In this document: piece after piece, positions 10,648 through 19,563 of the stretch
Layout of the letters: each line of letters opens with the position of its first letter
Position numbering within the stretch: position 1 is the stretch's first letter
Assembly: GCA_030374805.1 (NCBI GenBank)
Contig: JARGSG010000121.1
Span: 1-64,000, forward strand
DNA length: 64,000 bases
Origin: Gracilaria gracilis
Lineage: Eukaryota; Rhodophyta; Florideophyceae; Gracilariales; Gracilariaceae
Direction of reading: 5' to 3'
Made by a program: the position numbers and the translations under genes
Notes under the pieces: model-generated
What the model was told of the DNA's origin: nothing
Databases searched by the model: none
Seen by the model: the letters and a program-made list of their open reading frames with translations, nothing else

Positions 10648-11605
10648 CTACTGCGTAGCCTGCAGATGCCCAGAAGGGCTACAAGCTGACCCATGTTTCT
10701 TGTTTTGATGGCTTACCAAGTCAAAAAAGAAAGAACACCTGAAATTGCATTTGTCGCACTCATGAAGCTCCAAGTCGGTGTTGTGATTTACTCTCACATG
10801 CCACGATAAGGACGTTCTGTGGTTGTAACTGGCTCTACACCCGGGCTGTCGACACCAAAATCGCCTATTCTCGCGCACATATTTACGGCGCCCAGAATTT
10901 CCACCAAATGCCCCACCCAAAGCGCCAACGGCACCAGACGCACTCACTGCTGCCGGTGCAGGCGTGATTTCATCCTCAGCGTCAATTTTACTTCGCGATT
11001 CGCTTGGGTTCCTACTCGAATAGCCGCGGTCACGTGGAGACGCTGAACCCCGTCCCGAACTGCGTTCATTACTTGCCTCACCCTTAGAGCTTTTAGAATT
11101 TGAATTAGACTCGTGACCGGATGGACTGCCTGGCTTACTTCTGGCGTTCATCGAATGACCTTCTCGTTGTGGTGCCTAGAGGGTTGGAAAGGGGGAGGAA
11201 GATGTTCAATCAGACGCCTGCCCGGAGTCATCTTTAGTTTACTGATCTGTCCGCAGAGCTTTTAAGGAGCCATGCGGACTCTTCTGGAAGACGTATTTCG
11301 TTATACGTCGCCTTCTATAGCGAAACTAATACCTACTTCAAGCCCTGCATACTGTCTCTTGCGTTTGTGTGGGTATTGCAAACCTAATCACACGCAGCTT
11401 GCGGCTCGAAGCCCGACGCATGCTTGAAGTACGCAACTGTCTCTACTGTATGCCTGTCTGTCTATCTTCAGCACGACACTCGTCTGGACTTCTTCGAAAT
11501 CGGACTCTCGGGATTGAGGAGGAACTCTATAGACATTTTTTCAAGAGCTCGTTTTCGACCCTGGCCTCCCCCTCTCCCAGAAGAGCGTTGTGCGTGAGAG
11601 CTCAT
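10648..11605 (-). CDS. C2H2 zinc-finger protein, paralog 1 (two exons, 217 aa)
   Basis: Exon 1 is 11605-11480 and exon 2 is 11175-10648. The 304-bp gap starts GTGTCG and ends in a pyrimidine tract plus CTCTAG. Splicing joins 42 and 175 codons in phase 0, giving 217 aa against 214 aa for the intron-less sister gene at 13575-14219. The N-terminus shares MSIEFLLNPESP with the sister. The middle is Ser/Gly-rich and basic, and the C-terminus has two C2H2 fingers (CX4CX12HX4H, then CX2CX12HX4H). It is likely a nucleic-acid-binding nuclear protein; target unknown. The exon structure is inferred from the sister gene and splice signals, without transcript data. If the intron is not spliced, the gene is disrupted. 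Confidence 0.65.
11168..11478. mobile_element. LTR-like insertion (311 bp) forming the intron of zinc-finger paralog 1
   Basis: The insert begins TGTGGTGC and ends GCACGACA (TG...CA, 7 of 8 terminal bases inverted). It is flanked by the perfect 5-bp direct repeat CTCGT (11163-11167 and 11479-11483). The sister gene lacks it at the same codon. A diverged copy lies at 15347-15607. TG...CA ends and a 5-bp duplication are what integrase-mediated LTR insertion leaves, so this is probably a solo LTR or a very small LTR element. On the gene's strand the donor GT is made from the last base of the duplication plus the terminal T of the insert, and the acceptor AG lies within the insert. Confidence 0.75.
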
Positions 11606-12038
11606 GGTTAATTCTTAAAAATCGGTAAAGCCTTGGATACAATAAATTTGTTTCAGCGGTGAGATTCTTACTACTTGATGCTGGAAGGGTAAGAAGGAGA
11701 TGTGTTTATTTACGTAATCCCAACCCGTCATTCTCAGAGAGATAAGGGGCAGTTCTTTTGAACGGAACATCGGGGTTGCAACTAGGAACGCAAATGAATA
11801 CTTTTTTCTTAAGTTCCTTCATATCCGTTCCGGGGTTGAACAAAATAGATGTGATGAAAGTGAAGAAACAGCAGAAAAAGAATTGTTCGACAAAATTTAC
11901 GTAAAAGATTAGATTTTCGAGGAACGAAGAAGTAGATTTATTTGAACGAGAGTGAGCGGAAGGATGATCCAATTTGCGATCAGCGTGGCTACTTAGCTTC
12001 CCTGGATTTTCCACCGCTTCGCCGTCGTTTCGCAGCGT

Positions 12039-12093
12039 CGCCGCCGCCGATTGCGTTTTGTTCCGCTCTCACATCACGCGATCGGCGGCGGCG
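12039..12093. repeat. 13-bp inverted repeat upstream of zinc-finger gene 1
   Basis: CGCCGCCGCCGAT pairs exactly with 12081-12093 across a 29-nt loop. It lies about 440-490 bp upstream of the start codon. A GC-rich hairpin also lies upstream of the sister gene (14721-14750). Confidence 0.7.
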
Positions 12094-12164
12094 AACTTTT
12101 CGTTTCAAGTACCCTCCTCACCCCCCCTAGAGAGCAGTGCTGTCCTTGTCGGACACACTGAACG

Positions 12165-12183
12165 CGTACGGTTGTGCCGTACG
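12165..12183. repeat. 7-bp hairpin upstream of zinc-finger gene 1
   Basis: CGTACGG/CCGTACG with a 5-nt loop follows the shared word CTGAACG. The sister locus has a different stem, CAATGGCC/GGCCATTG, in the same place (14967-14985). Confidence 0.6.
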
Positions 12184-12430
12184 GAGCAGCAGAGCACTAT
12201 GGGTAGGTACCCGCTCTGTGTCTCTCGCTTTCCCAAAACTAAAGGATCTTCCGAGAGTGTTGCGATAGTGATGAATAAGAATTGAAAAATAGCAAAGCTC
12301 TGCTGTACAAGAGCCCAAATCGCCTTTGTCTAAGTAAAGAACAAAACCTTTCATGAAAAGTATTTTTCAAAAGTAGCCATCTTCCAACTTCTGGAAAGTT
12401 TACTTCAAAACTGGCAGACGCTGCGTTTTC

Positions 12431-13449
12431 CGGCTGCAAAGAAATACAATTGTGCATTTTGTTCCATATTGTGAAAGCACCGCAAATGGTCAACTATGAT
12501 AAAAACCATGCACTGATGACATCATGATGACAGAGACTGCTTGCTTGGGTTATTTTTAGTATTTTCAGTATAGTTACCAACATATGAGAATGCAAGGAAG
12601 GCACACCTCTATTACGGTTTCATACAATACTGCTCTGAATCTTTAAGGATTTATAAAAAACTAAATCATTCACAGAAGTTCTTTGCGACTATAATACTCG
12701 GGAATCAAGGAGGACAAACACTTTGTTGTGAACCAAGGAATGGATTCAAGTTTTCGCAAAGCTCCTTCGAGTGTAGAAATCGGGCTACTTTGATCTAAAG
12801 CAGAGCTAGTTTTCCAAAAATCTATTAGAAAACTACAGTTACAGGCTGAAATGGTCTTGTGTTTCAATTTTGGCACTGTTGTGAAATCTTCCCGCTGGTA
12901 TATGTAGAAAGCTGACAGCAGTTTCAAATTAGAATTGAAATAAAAGAAACCTTACACGCAGCTTGTTTTGGGACATTTCTTAGTAGGCATCCAAAACATT
13001 GCCGTACAGAGCAATATTGGTCCCAAACCAAAGTTTTAACTATAAGTAAATAAACTACTGACATTTCTATTATGGTAAAGAACCATTGCAAGTAAAATGT
13101 TTAGTAATTTGATAGTATTACAATTTCAAATTCAAAATCAAACTATCAACATGACGTTACCTCAAGAGGCAGGCTGAATTTATCTTTTGTCTTCTAAAAA
13201 ATTCTTTATACGTTGCCATTCTGGTTTGCATGTAAAATTTATGTATCGCAGTTTGTCTTCAAGACAATCTAACTAATTGGGATTTGTGCAAGAAAAGAAA
13301 CCGAAACAAAATTAGTAATTTCGTATCAATAAAGGCAGATTGTTTAGAGCTTTGCGGGTTTTCCTTGCAAAGTGGTGTTTGCAAAGCCCTGATATCAGCA
13401 AAAGGCCTCTTACGTATTGGTCTACGTACATTGGTACGTATACGTCTGC
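12431..13449. other. AT-rich spacer between the two duplicated units
   Basis: About 1 kb with only short frames and no recognised gene. Confidence 0.5.
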
Positions 13450-13574
13450 GACATTTAATCAACAGGTGTTTTCAAGGATCAACCGAAACGAAGTCTACAT
13501 TACTGCCCGCAATACCTTCTGTTAACTTTCAACTAATTTCTTCTTGCATATTTCCGTTGGCGCACATGGCATTC

Positions 13575-14219
13575 TTATGGCTTCGAAATTGACAGATGCT
13601 GTTCCTTTACATGCCTTACAAAGCCAGCTAAGCAAACAAAGTACATGTCGCATACACCGCAATAATAGTACAGCAAGTCGTTTGCGTGTTTTTTTTTCAA
13701 ATGTCGAGCTAGAGAGTAACTCCGGGCGTAATTGGCTTCGCATCCCGGCTTTTCACACCGATATCGTCCATTCTCGCGCAAAGATTTAGGGCGCCGAGAA
13801 TTTGCACCGAATGCCCCACCCAAAGCCCAAAAGCTCCCAGGCGCGCTCTCTAACACAGGTGCAGGCCGTTTTTGAACCTCGAAGTGAGGAATGCTCCCCG
13901 ACGCGCAGGGCGGGCTCTTCGAATGTCCGCCGTTATGGGGAGGCGATGAACCCCTTCCTGAACTGCGTTCATTCACTGCCTCACCCATGGAGCTTTTAGG
14001 ACTTGAATTGGGTTTGTTTGATCTATCACTTGCGGAAAAGGTTGCCTCAGATGGACTGCCTCGCTCAATTCGGAAGCTCGTCGAATAACCCCCTCGTTTG
14101 GACCTCTTTGGACTTGGGCTCTCGGGGTTGAGGAGAAACTCTATAGACATTTTGTTAAGAGGTCGCTTTCGACCATGGCCTCCCTGTCCCCCAGAAGAGC
14201 CTTGTGCGTGAGAACTCAT
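13575..14219 (-). CDS. C2H2 zinc-finger protein, paralog 2 (214 aa, single exon)
   Basis: The protein has a basic, Ser/Pro-rich N-terminal half (MSIEFLLNPESP from residue 25, then KRSKRGGYS). A Gly/Ala-rich linker follows (LGGAFGANSRR), then two C2H2 fingers: CX4CX12HX4H beginning YRCEKPGC and CX2CX12HX4H beginning YYYCGVC. The layout suggests a DNA- or RNA-binding nuclear protein, but the fingers alone do not say which target. The start ATG at 14219 aligns with that of paralog 1. It lacks the intron of paralog 1, so it shows the ancestral coding arrangement. Confidence 0.8.
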   Translation of the reverse strand: MSSHAQGSSGGQGGHGRKRPLNKMSIEFLLNPESPSPKRSKRGGYSTSFRIERGSPSEATFSASDRSNKPNSSPKSSMGEAVNERSSGRGSSPPHNGGHSKSPPCASGSIPHFEVQKRPAPVLESAPGSFWALGGAFGANSRRPKSLRENGRYRCEKPGCEANYARSYSLARHLKKKHANDLLYYYCGVCDMYFVCLAGFVRHVKEQHLSISKP

Positions 14220-14720
14220 GGTTAGTACTTAAAAAAATTGGCACAGCTTTGGAAACAATAAACTTGTGTCAGCGGTGAGTACCTGTGACTTGATGCTGGA
14301 AGGGCAAGAAGGAGATGAACTTATTTACGCAATCTCAATCTGTCCTTCTGGGAGCGATAAGGGACAGTTTTTTCGAACGGAACATCGTGGTTGCAATAAT
14401 AAACGAAAATGAATACTTTGTGCTTTAGTTACTTCATAATAATGATGATATTATCCGCTCCAGGGTTGAAAAAAGTAGATATAATGAATGTGAAAAAATA
14501 ATAGCAAACAAAATAACATCAACGCACAAAATTGTTCGACAAAATGTATGTAAATTATGAAATGAAGAATAGAAAACTTGCTATATACAAGGGAGCAAAT
14601 AGCCTTCCTCTATTTAAAGTACAATTTCTTTGTTGAGACATCTTTTTGAAACTGGAATTCCTAGGAATGCAGAAGCAGATTCATTTCCGCATTGGAGATG
14701 GCTGGATGGCTGATCTCTAT

Positions 14721-14750
14721 GCGGCGGCTGACTTGGTAGTCAGCCGCCGC
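14721..14750. repeat. perfect 13-bp hairpin, 4-nt loop
   Basis: GCGGCGGCTGACT and its exact reverse complement flank TGGT. It lies about 500 bp upstream of zinc-finger gene 2. Confidence 0.75.
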
Positions 14751-14966
14751 CGTTCTGGCGCGCAACACATGTACATTCTGCTCAGTCGCTGTTGCCCGGT
14801 TGTTGCCGACCATCTACCATCTACGCCGATTCTCCGAGCTGTCGGTCGCGACTGCGCTCACGCTAACGATCTTTATCGAAATCTCCCACCCCTCCTCACT
14901 CTGAAGGAGCAGCGAGGACCTCCAGTAACGCAGGAGCAGTGAGGACTTTCTGTGTCTCACTGAACG

Positions 14967-14985
14967 CAATGGCCTGTGGCCATTG
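14967..14985. repeat. perfect 8-bp hairpin, loop TGT
   Basis: CAATGGCC/GGCCATTG occurs in the position held by CGTACGG/CCGTACG in duplication unit 1. A third stem, CAGACCG/CGGTCTG, follows at about 14994-15018. Confidence 0.65.
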
Positions 14986-15346
14986 GTGTAGCAGACCGTA
15001 CGCTTCTGCCGGTCTGTGCCTCCTACACTTCCCAGAAATAAAGATTTACCAAAGAAGCCTAACGTAAGAAGGCAATAAGTAGCCATTTTCTATATTCTGA
15101 AACCTTACTTTAGAACTGGCAGACGCTGCGTTCCATTTCGTAAAGTGTTTTGAATTGGTATCGCTGGGTAGAGGAGAATTTGCGAAGTGAGATATGGTGA
15201 AGCGTCAGTTTAACCAGGTGCCTGCGTGGGTCATTAACTAGATCCACAAAGGTAAGTAGTTTATAAGCTTGTAAAGATGGAAATGCCAAAAGTTAGGTTA
15301 TAACCGCAAGACAGAGCACATCACATCAAAACAAACACATCAGATC

Positions 15347-15607
15347 TGGTGTAGAAATGAAGGAGGAGGGAGGCGCAGAGAGCTTCAACCAGACGCCTGC
15401 CGGGACATCTGTAGTTTACTCATCCGTCCGTGGGGCTTTTAAGGAGACCCGCGGACGGTTCCACAAGATGTTTGTGGCTATAAGTCGCGTTCTATAGCCA
15501 CACCATTAACTACTTCAAGCTCAGCTTGAAGCGGGGCGCAACTGTCTCTGCTGTATGCTTAACTGTCGGCCTCCATCTGGTCATTTCTGCGACTGCTTCC
15601 ACCACAC
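15347..15607. mobile_element. diverged second copy of the LTR-like element
   Basis: Similar along most of its length to 11168-11478, with blocks such as CAGACGCCTGCC, GCTTTTAAGGAG, TACTTCAAGC and GCAACTGTCTCT in the same order. Its ends are TGGTGTAG and CCACCACA. No matching target duplication is visible. Three internal stem-loops are kept although their sequences differ from copy 1. Confidence 0.6.
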
Positions 15608-15737
15608 GTTGCCGAAAGGACCAACATTCTCTCGGCAGCAAGGAGCTTCAGCGCTTACCTACACTAGTATTATAAGTAACTTATCTTCGTATCTTCGTAT
15701 AATCTGTTTAAACTCTTTGAACCTTTGAACCGGGTTT

Positions 15738-15792
15738 GGCAACGATGAACAGAATGCCTACTAACCTTATAGGCATTCTGTTCATCGTTGCC
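15738..15792. repeat. perfect 23-bp inverted repeat, 9-nt loop
   Basis: The arm 15738-15760 (GGCAACGATGAACAG...) is the exact reverse complement of 15770-15792. Pairing continues outward with one mismatch into GGGTT/AACCC. It lies 180 bp upstream of the start of the 239-aa secreted protein. It could be a small-RNA precursor or a foldback scar. Confidence 0.85.
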
Positions 15793-15971
15793 CAACCCGT
15801 TTCAATCGGTTCTTAACAGCCTCGCGGAGCAGCTGCAACTCGAGTGTTTTTACTGAGAGATACCTTCCCCCTCGCTTGGCCGTCCTCTTTCTTCGAGCGA
15901 CACATAATCGGTTGGTTTTGTATCTCATTTCTGCCTTCCCTTCCGCTGAAGTTTTCTAAAACGTTTACACC

Positions 15972-16691
15972 ATGGCAACGAAAACCGTTGCGCTGCTCTC
16001 CTTCCTCTTCATCCATTTGTTCTTTTCTCCAGTTCAATCTATGCCAATCTCTCCCAGAAAGGATGGTGATAGCTCTGTATTTGGTTCTCTCTCTTTGGAA
16101 ACTGTTGTCTCTACTGGAGTGCGGATCGATTATGAAAGTAGCGATTCAGAAATTGCGACCTCCACTGTCAGGCCCGATGTGTTTCCGCTCCAAAATATAT
16201 CGCAAGACCGTTCTGCTCCAATTACAATATCGTGCAATCGAGATTCATGTGTTTCCGAGAAGCAGGAAGAATTCGTGTGCAACATTATCAAACCAGACAA
16301 CGACGAGAACTTGCTTCTGCTGTTTTCAACGAGCAGAGTGGGCTCCAATGCAGTGGTGGATTTCCGGGCCATGATTCCCAAGTCTGAAGAAACTCCAATC
16401 GCGGTTTCATGGAAAGCAGTTCGGAACTTTGCTTTCCCGACCAAATGCACGCGTGTTACACCCGCTTCCAACGTTGCACCTCCACCAGAGGTCGGAACTC
16501 CACCTGCAGCTGTAGAAGAAGCGGAGCAGCTGCCTGAGTCAGGCGGGATCATTGGTGCGGGTCCTATTCAAAGCCAAGGAGCAGCTACTGGGATTGGTCG
16601 CCCGTTTGGGAGCTGTTGCAGTGCTTGCTCATTTCGCAGGCGCAGAAGACCTCCAAGTTTCTCGTGTTGTAGAGGGTGTTCATTCTCTTGA
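15972..16691 (+). CDS. putative secreted protein, 239 aa
   Basis: The ATG at 15972 sits in a favourable context (ACACCATGG). It is followed by a clear signal peptide: a Lys near the N-terminus, a hydrophobic core around residues 5-17, and likely cleavage after VQS at residue 23. The mature part has four Cys before residue 170, Pro/Glu-rich stretches, and a Cys/Arg/Ser-rich tail. I do not recognise a family. From about 16578 the +1 frame reads a smooth hydrophobic stretch (about LVARLGAVAVLAHFAGA) and stops nearby, so the annotated tail may be the product of a frameshift or of a missed splice. The first 190 residues are the reliable part. Confidence 0.6.
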   Translation: MATKTVALLSFLFIHLFFSPVQSMPISPRKDGDSSVFGSLSLETVVSTGVRIDYESSDSEIATSTVRPDVFPLQNISQDRSAPITISCNRDSCVSEKQEEFVCNIIKPDNDENLLLLFSTSRVGSNAVVDFRAMIPKSEETPIAVSWKAVRNFAFPTKCTRVTPASNVAPPPEVGTPPAAVEEAEQLPESGGIIGAGPIQSQGAATGIGRPFGSCCSACSFRRRRRPPSFSCCRGCSFS

Positions 16692-18846
16692 CTAATATGA
16701 CTCTGACCTGCATCATCGCCTGGAACGTAATGAGAAGGTGCAGATCAGGTCGGAAGTCTCACGCTTTCCTTTCCCACTTAGTGTTCGAGATGCAGAGATT
16801 TTTGTACGGTTGAAAGCGTGAGGAAAGGGAGGGACAGGGACGGGGACAAGGATAGGGAAGAAAGTTACTATTGCAGCGGTAGCGGTAACGAGGGATATCA
16901 ACAAGCAACGGCGTACGACGCTGACACTATGGCGGGATTCTCGCCTCATGCAGTGTCAAATTGACACTGTCAATTGGCACAAGAGAAGGTTTATGAAAAA
17001 AAGTAGTAAAAGACCAAAAGTTACAATACGAAGACACGTATACGATATGTACACGTACTTGCAGTAAGATTGTTTTGGAGCCGAGGGAAAATAACCAACC
17101 CGAGGGCTCATATTGCGAGTGCCACGTTCATAAGTATAAGTTATCAACCGGGGCAAGCCAAGGAAATGCGGACCGAGGCCACTATATCGGGTCCGAGCGA
17201 AGCGAGGCCCGATATATTGTGCCGAGGTGCGCTATTTCCTGGCGAGCCGCCGGGTGATAACTTGCTTGTCACTCCGGTCCTGAACCACTGCCCGCTTCCG
17301 CAACGGAGCACACTCGCGCGTACTTGACCGCTTTTACCGCTGTAGAAGAAGCGAGCGCCACTACCGCACTCCGTTGAACGTTCGATCTCGTGGTACAAGG
17401 CGTGTGGAAGAGCCTTACTGCCACTGCCTCAGCATCTGGCTTCGCCCACACTAAGCACGTCGCCACTCTCTTCTTCTTTGCACTGCCACCGCCTCCGCCT
17501 CCGCCGGCCGCTTCATCTCCATCGGCCTCGCCTTTCCCTCCATCTCTGGTCTCCTCACCGGCTCCGGCAGCCTCACTGTCTCCGCCTCTCGTTCTTCACT
17601 CTTTCAGCCTCCGCCGTAGGCGCTCCCTTCGCATCGGCTTCTGTCGCGCTTCATTTGGACGCGATACGCAACGCAGTGGTTGCGATGGAGTGAAATAGAC
17701 TACGTATCCTGCGGCAACACGCGCCGTTGACATACAGCGGATGTTGGAGAGAAGTGGGCTCTGAGATTCAAACCGTGATTGCTTGAAATAGTGTGAATAT
17801 GGTTGCGGCGCACAATCAACTGTCACTTCTTCGTCGATTTTAATCTTCATGTCGCCGTTAGCATTTCTTTTGTCGTGATGTGGTGTGAAGAAGTGGAATG
17901 ATGAACTGGCTGTGACTTATGATCAATCTTGGGTTGCAGTTGCTTGCTATTTTTCTCAGTGCAGACTGGTTTCGAGAATATGCTGGGTACTTAATATCAA
18001 TATACGGAATTACATTTTTAAGATGGAAGGGAACAACACCGATATGGTATTCAGGCACTACGAAGATGAACTTGTCGTGAAGAAGACCGTCCAGGTTATC
18101 GCGAGAGGTTGGAGAGAGCTAATTACGTGTAGCTGGCTATGAAAAGTCTTGGATCAATGTCAACTACCGCTTTGTACGCGGGAACAACGGACCTTGATCT
18201 GGGCGACAGCGCGTAATGGAATGGACCGGTGGCTTGAACTGTCTGTGTTATTTGAGTACTGTCTTTGTTATTGTGATACGACCAGAAACAAAAGTATCTT
18301 GTGAATAAAATTTTGAGGACCGCTCGAGGTTATTTGGTATGCCCCCAGTTCACAATATCAGATATTGTTGCAGGACCTGGGTGACAAATATCTAGTATCC
18401 CAGCGTGTACGTGATTTGGAAGTACGTACATACATGCGTACGTTTTTGATGCACTGTCCCCGGCACGCACGATACATGGTGTATATATACCTCCGCCCAC
18501 TGCTTTCTTTGTTTCGTCGTTCGCGGCGTCATAAGATATCTTCAGGTGTTTTACCACAAGTGGCCCAAAGAGCGATATCCCCAGAATCCGGTAGTCTAAA
18601 CAACCACTGAAATACAGGCAATGCAGTGCTCGGATAAACACCGGCCCATGCGGTCGGGCCGAGCTAACGTGCTCAGGTTGCAGTTTTCGACTAGATCTTG
18701 GAAGCAATTCGGAAGCAGACGGTCGTATTGCATCCAGAGCGTGTGATTGCTTTCGTTGAGGGAGGTGAAAGAATATGACTAATTTTCAACAGTCGGTGTA
18801 GAAACGGCGTAGTTGCATTTCATACAACTTTCCAAATCTAGAGTAC
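16692..18846. other. intergenic region, no gene recognised
   Basis: Contains an imperfect foldback of about 126 bp (17138-17263) and a C-rich low-complexity stretch around 17480-17600 that gives Pro/Ser-rich frames I do not trust. Confidence 0.5.
17138..17263. repeat. imperfect foldback (about 54-bp arms)
   Basis: The left arm starts AAGTTATCAACCGG. The right arm read backwards starts AAGTTATCACCCGG. The match continues with scattered changes to TATATCGGG/CCCGATATA around a CGAGCGAAGCGAG loop. This is consistent with a small foldback MITE. Confidence 0.65.
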
Positions 18847-18854
18847 TATAAAAG
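18847..18854 (+). promoter_or_regulatory. TATA box of the Cys-rich secreted protein gene
   Basis: TATAAAAG lies 101 bp upstream of the start codon at 18955, a normal distance for a core promoter plus short leader. Confidence 0.65.
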
Positions 18855-18954
18855 TGGATTGCAGCGATGCCAACTGGTGGTGTCTTGCTCACTTCACGTC
18901 ACTCCACTGCAATCAAAGTGATTCACTTCTCATCCGTACACACCGAAATCAACT

Positions 18955-19563
18955 ATGGTCGCTTCCATGAACACTTTGGCGCTGTTTTCTGTGCTGCTGG
19001 CTTGCATGTCGTTCATCGACTCGGCTGAATCCAAGTTGTTCCCGACAGTGTTTGGAGCCGGTCGACCGTCCTACAAAGCAGCTATCAAGTCTCATTCTGT
19101 TGAGAGGCTTGCGGAGCAGTACTGTGAAGATATAATAAAGACTTCGGAGTGTGGGGTTTGTGCGCAATGTGATATGAGCAAGGAGACCTGCACACAACTT
19201 TTCAAGACGGATACATGCTGGCCGACACCACAGGAACCAAACTGCAATACGTGCTTTGAGGAATACGGAGACACAATCTTCCCGGCGAGACTGTTCAAGG
19301 AGGCGAGTTCTTATACGGGTTTCAGCCGTTTTGGCCGTGTGTCGCAAAGAAAGGCTCTCTTTTCTCATATCGTGGATCCTCAGTTGTGTGTATTGTTCAA
19401 GCAAGAAGGGATATGCAAGGAATGCAGCAAGTGCATGGGAACGGGTACGGGCTTCTCGGATTGCAAGAGCTTGTTCCAAACTGAAAAATGCTGGCCTGTT
19501 CCGACGGAGGAATCATGTTACAAGTGCTTTGAAGAATTTGGTGCCGGTGTTTTCCCGCAGTAG
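18955..19563 (+). CDS. secreted cysteine-rich protein with two 8-Cys modules (202 aa)
   Basis: The N-terminus is a signal peptide (hydrophobic core about residues 6-22, likely cleaved near SAES, residue 26). The mature protein has two related modules, each with eight Cys. Module 1 has C57, C66, C69, C72, C79, C88, C97 and C100; module 2 spans about 145-194 and ends the same way. Both end in CWPxPxExxCxxCFEEYG or CFEEFG and are separated by about 45 residues. Paired cysteines and secretion suggest a disulphide-stabilised extracellular protein. No family was recognised. The frame is intact, with a TATA box upstream and a TAG stop. Confidence 0.8.
   Translation: MVASMNTLALFSVLLACMSFIDSAESKLFPTVFGAGRPSYKAAIKSHSVERLAEQYCEDIIKTSECGVCAQCDMSKETCTQLFKTDTCWPTPQEPNCNTCFEEYGDTIFPARLFKEASSYTGFSRFGRVSQRKALFSHIVDPQLCVLFKQEGICKECSKCMGTGTGFSDCKSLFQTEKCWPVPTEESCYKCFEEFGAGVFPQ

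Larger units (their letters stand above)
10260..12430 (-). repeat. segmental duplication, unit 1 (zinc-finger gene plus flanks)
   Basis: Blocks of this unit recur in order at 13450-15130. They are the region downstream of the gene (10270-10400 against 13460-13600), the gene itself, the start-proximal region (11605-11900 against 14220-14540) and the far upstream region (12130-12430 against 14930-15130). Confidence 0.75.
13450..15130 (-). repeat. segmental duplication, unit 2 (zinc-finger gene plus flanks)
   Basis: Sister of 10260-12430, with the same block order and orientation. The strands are diverged, clearly alignable around the start codon and downstream of the gene. Confidence 0.75.

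Noticed and set aside
11706..12014. 102-codon minus frame upstream of zinc-finger gene 1
   Set aside because: The homologous region of the sister unit (14320-14540) aligns as DNA but the frame is not kept, so it is non-coding.
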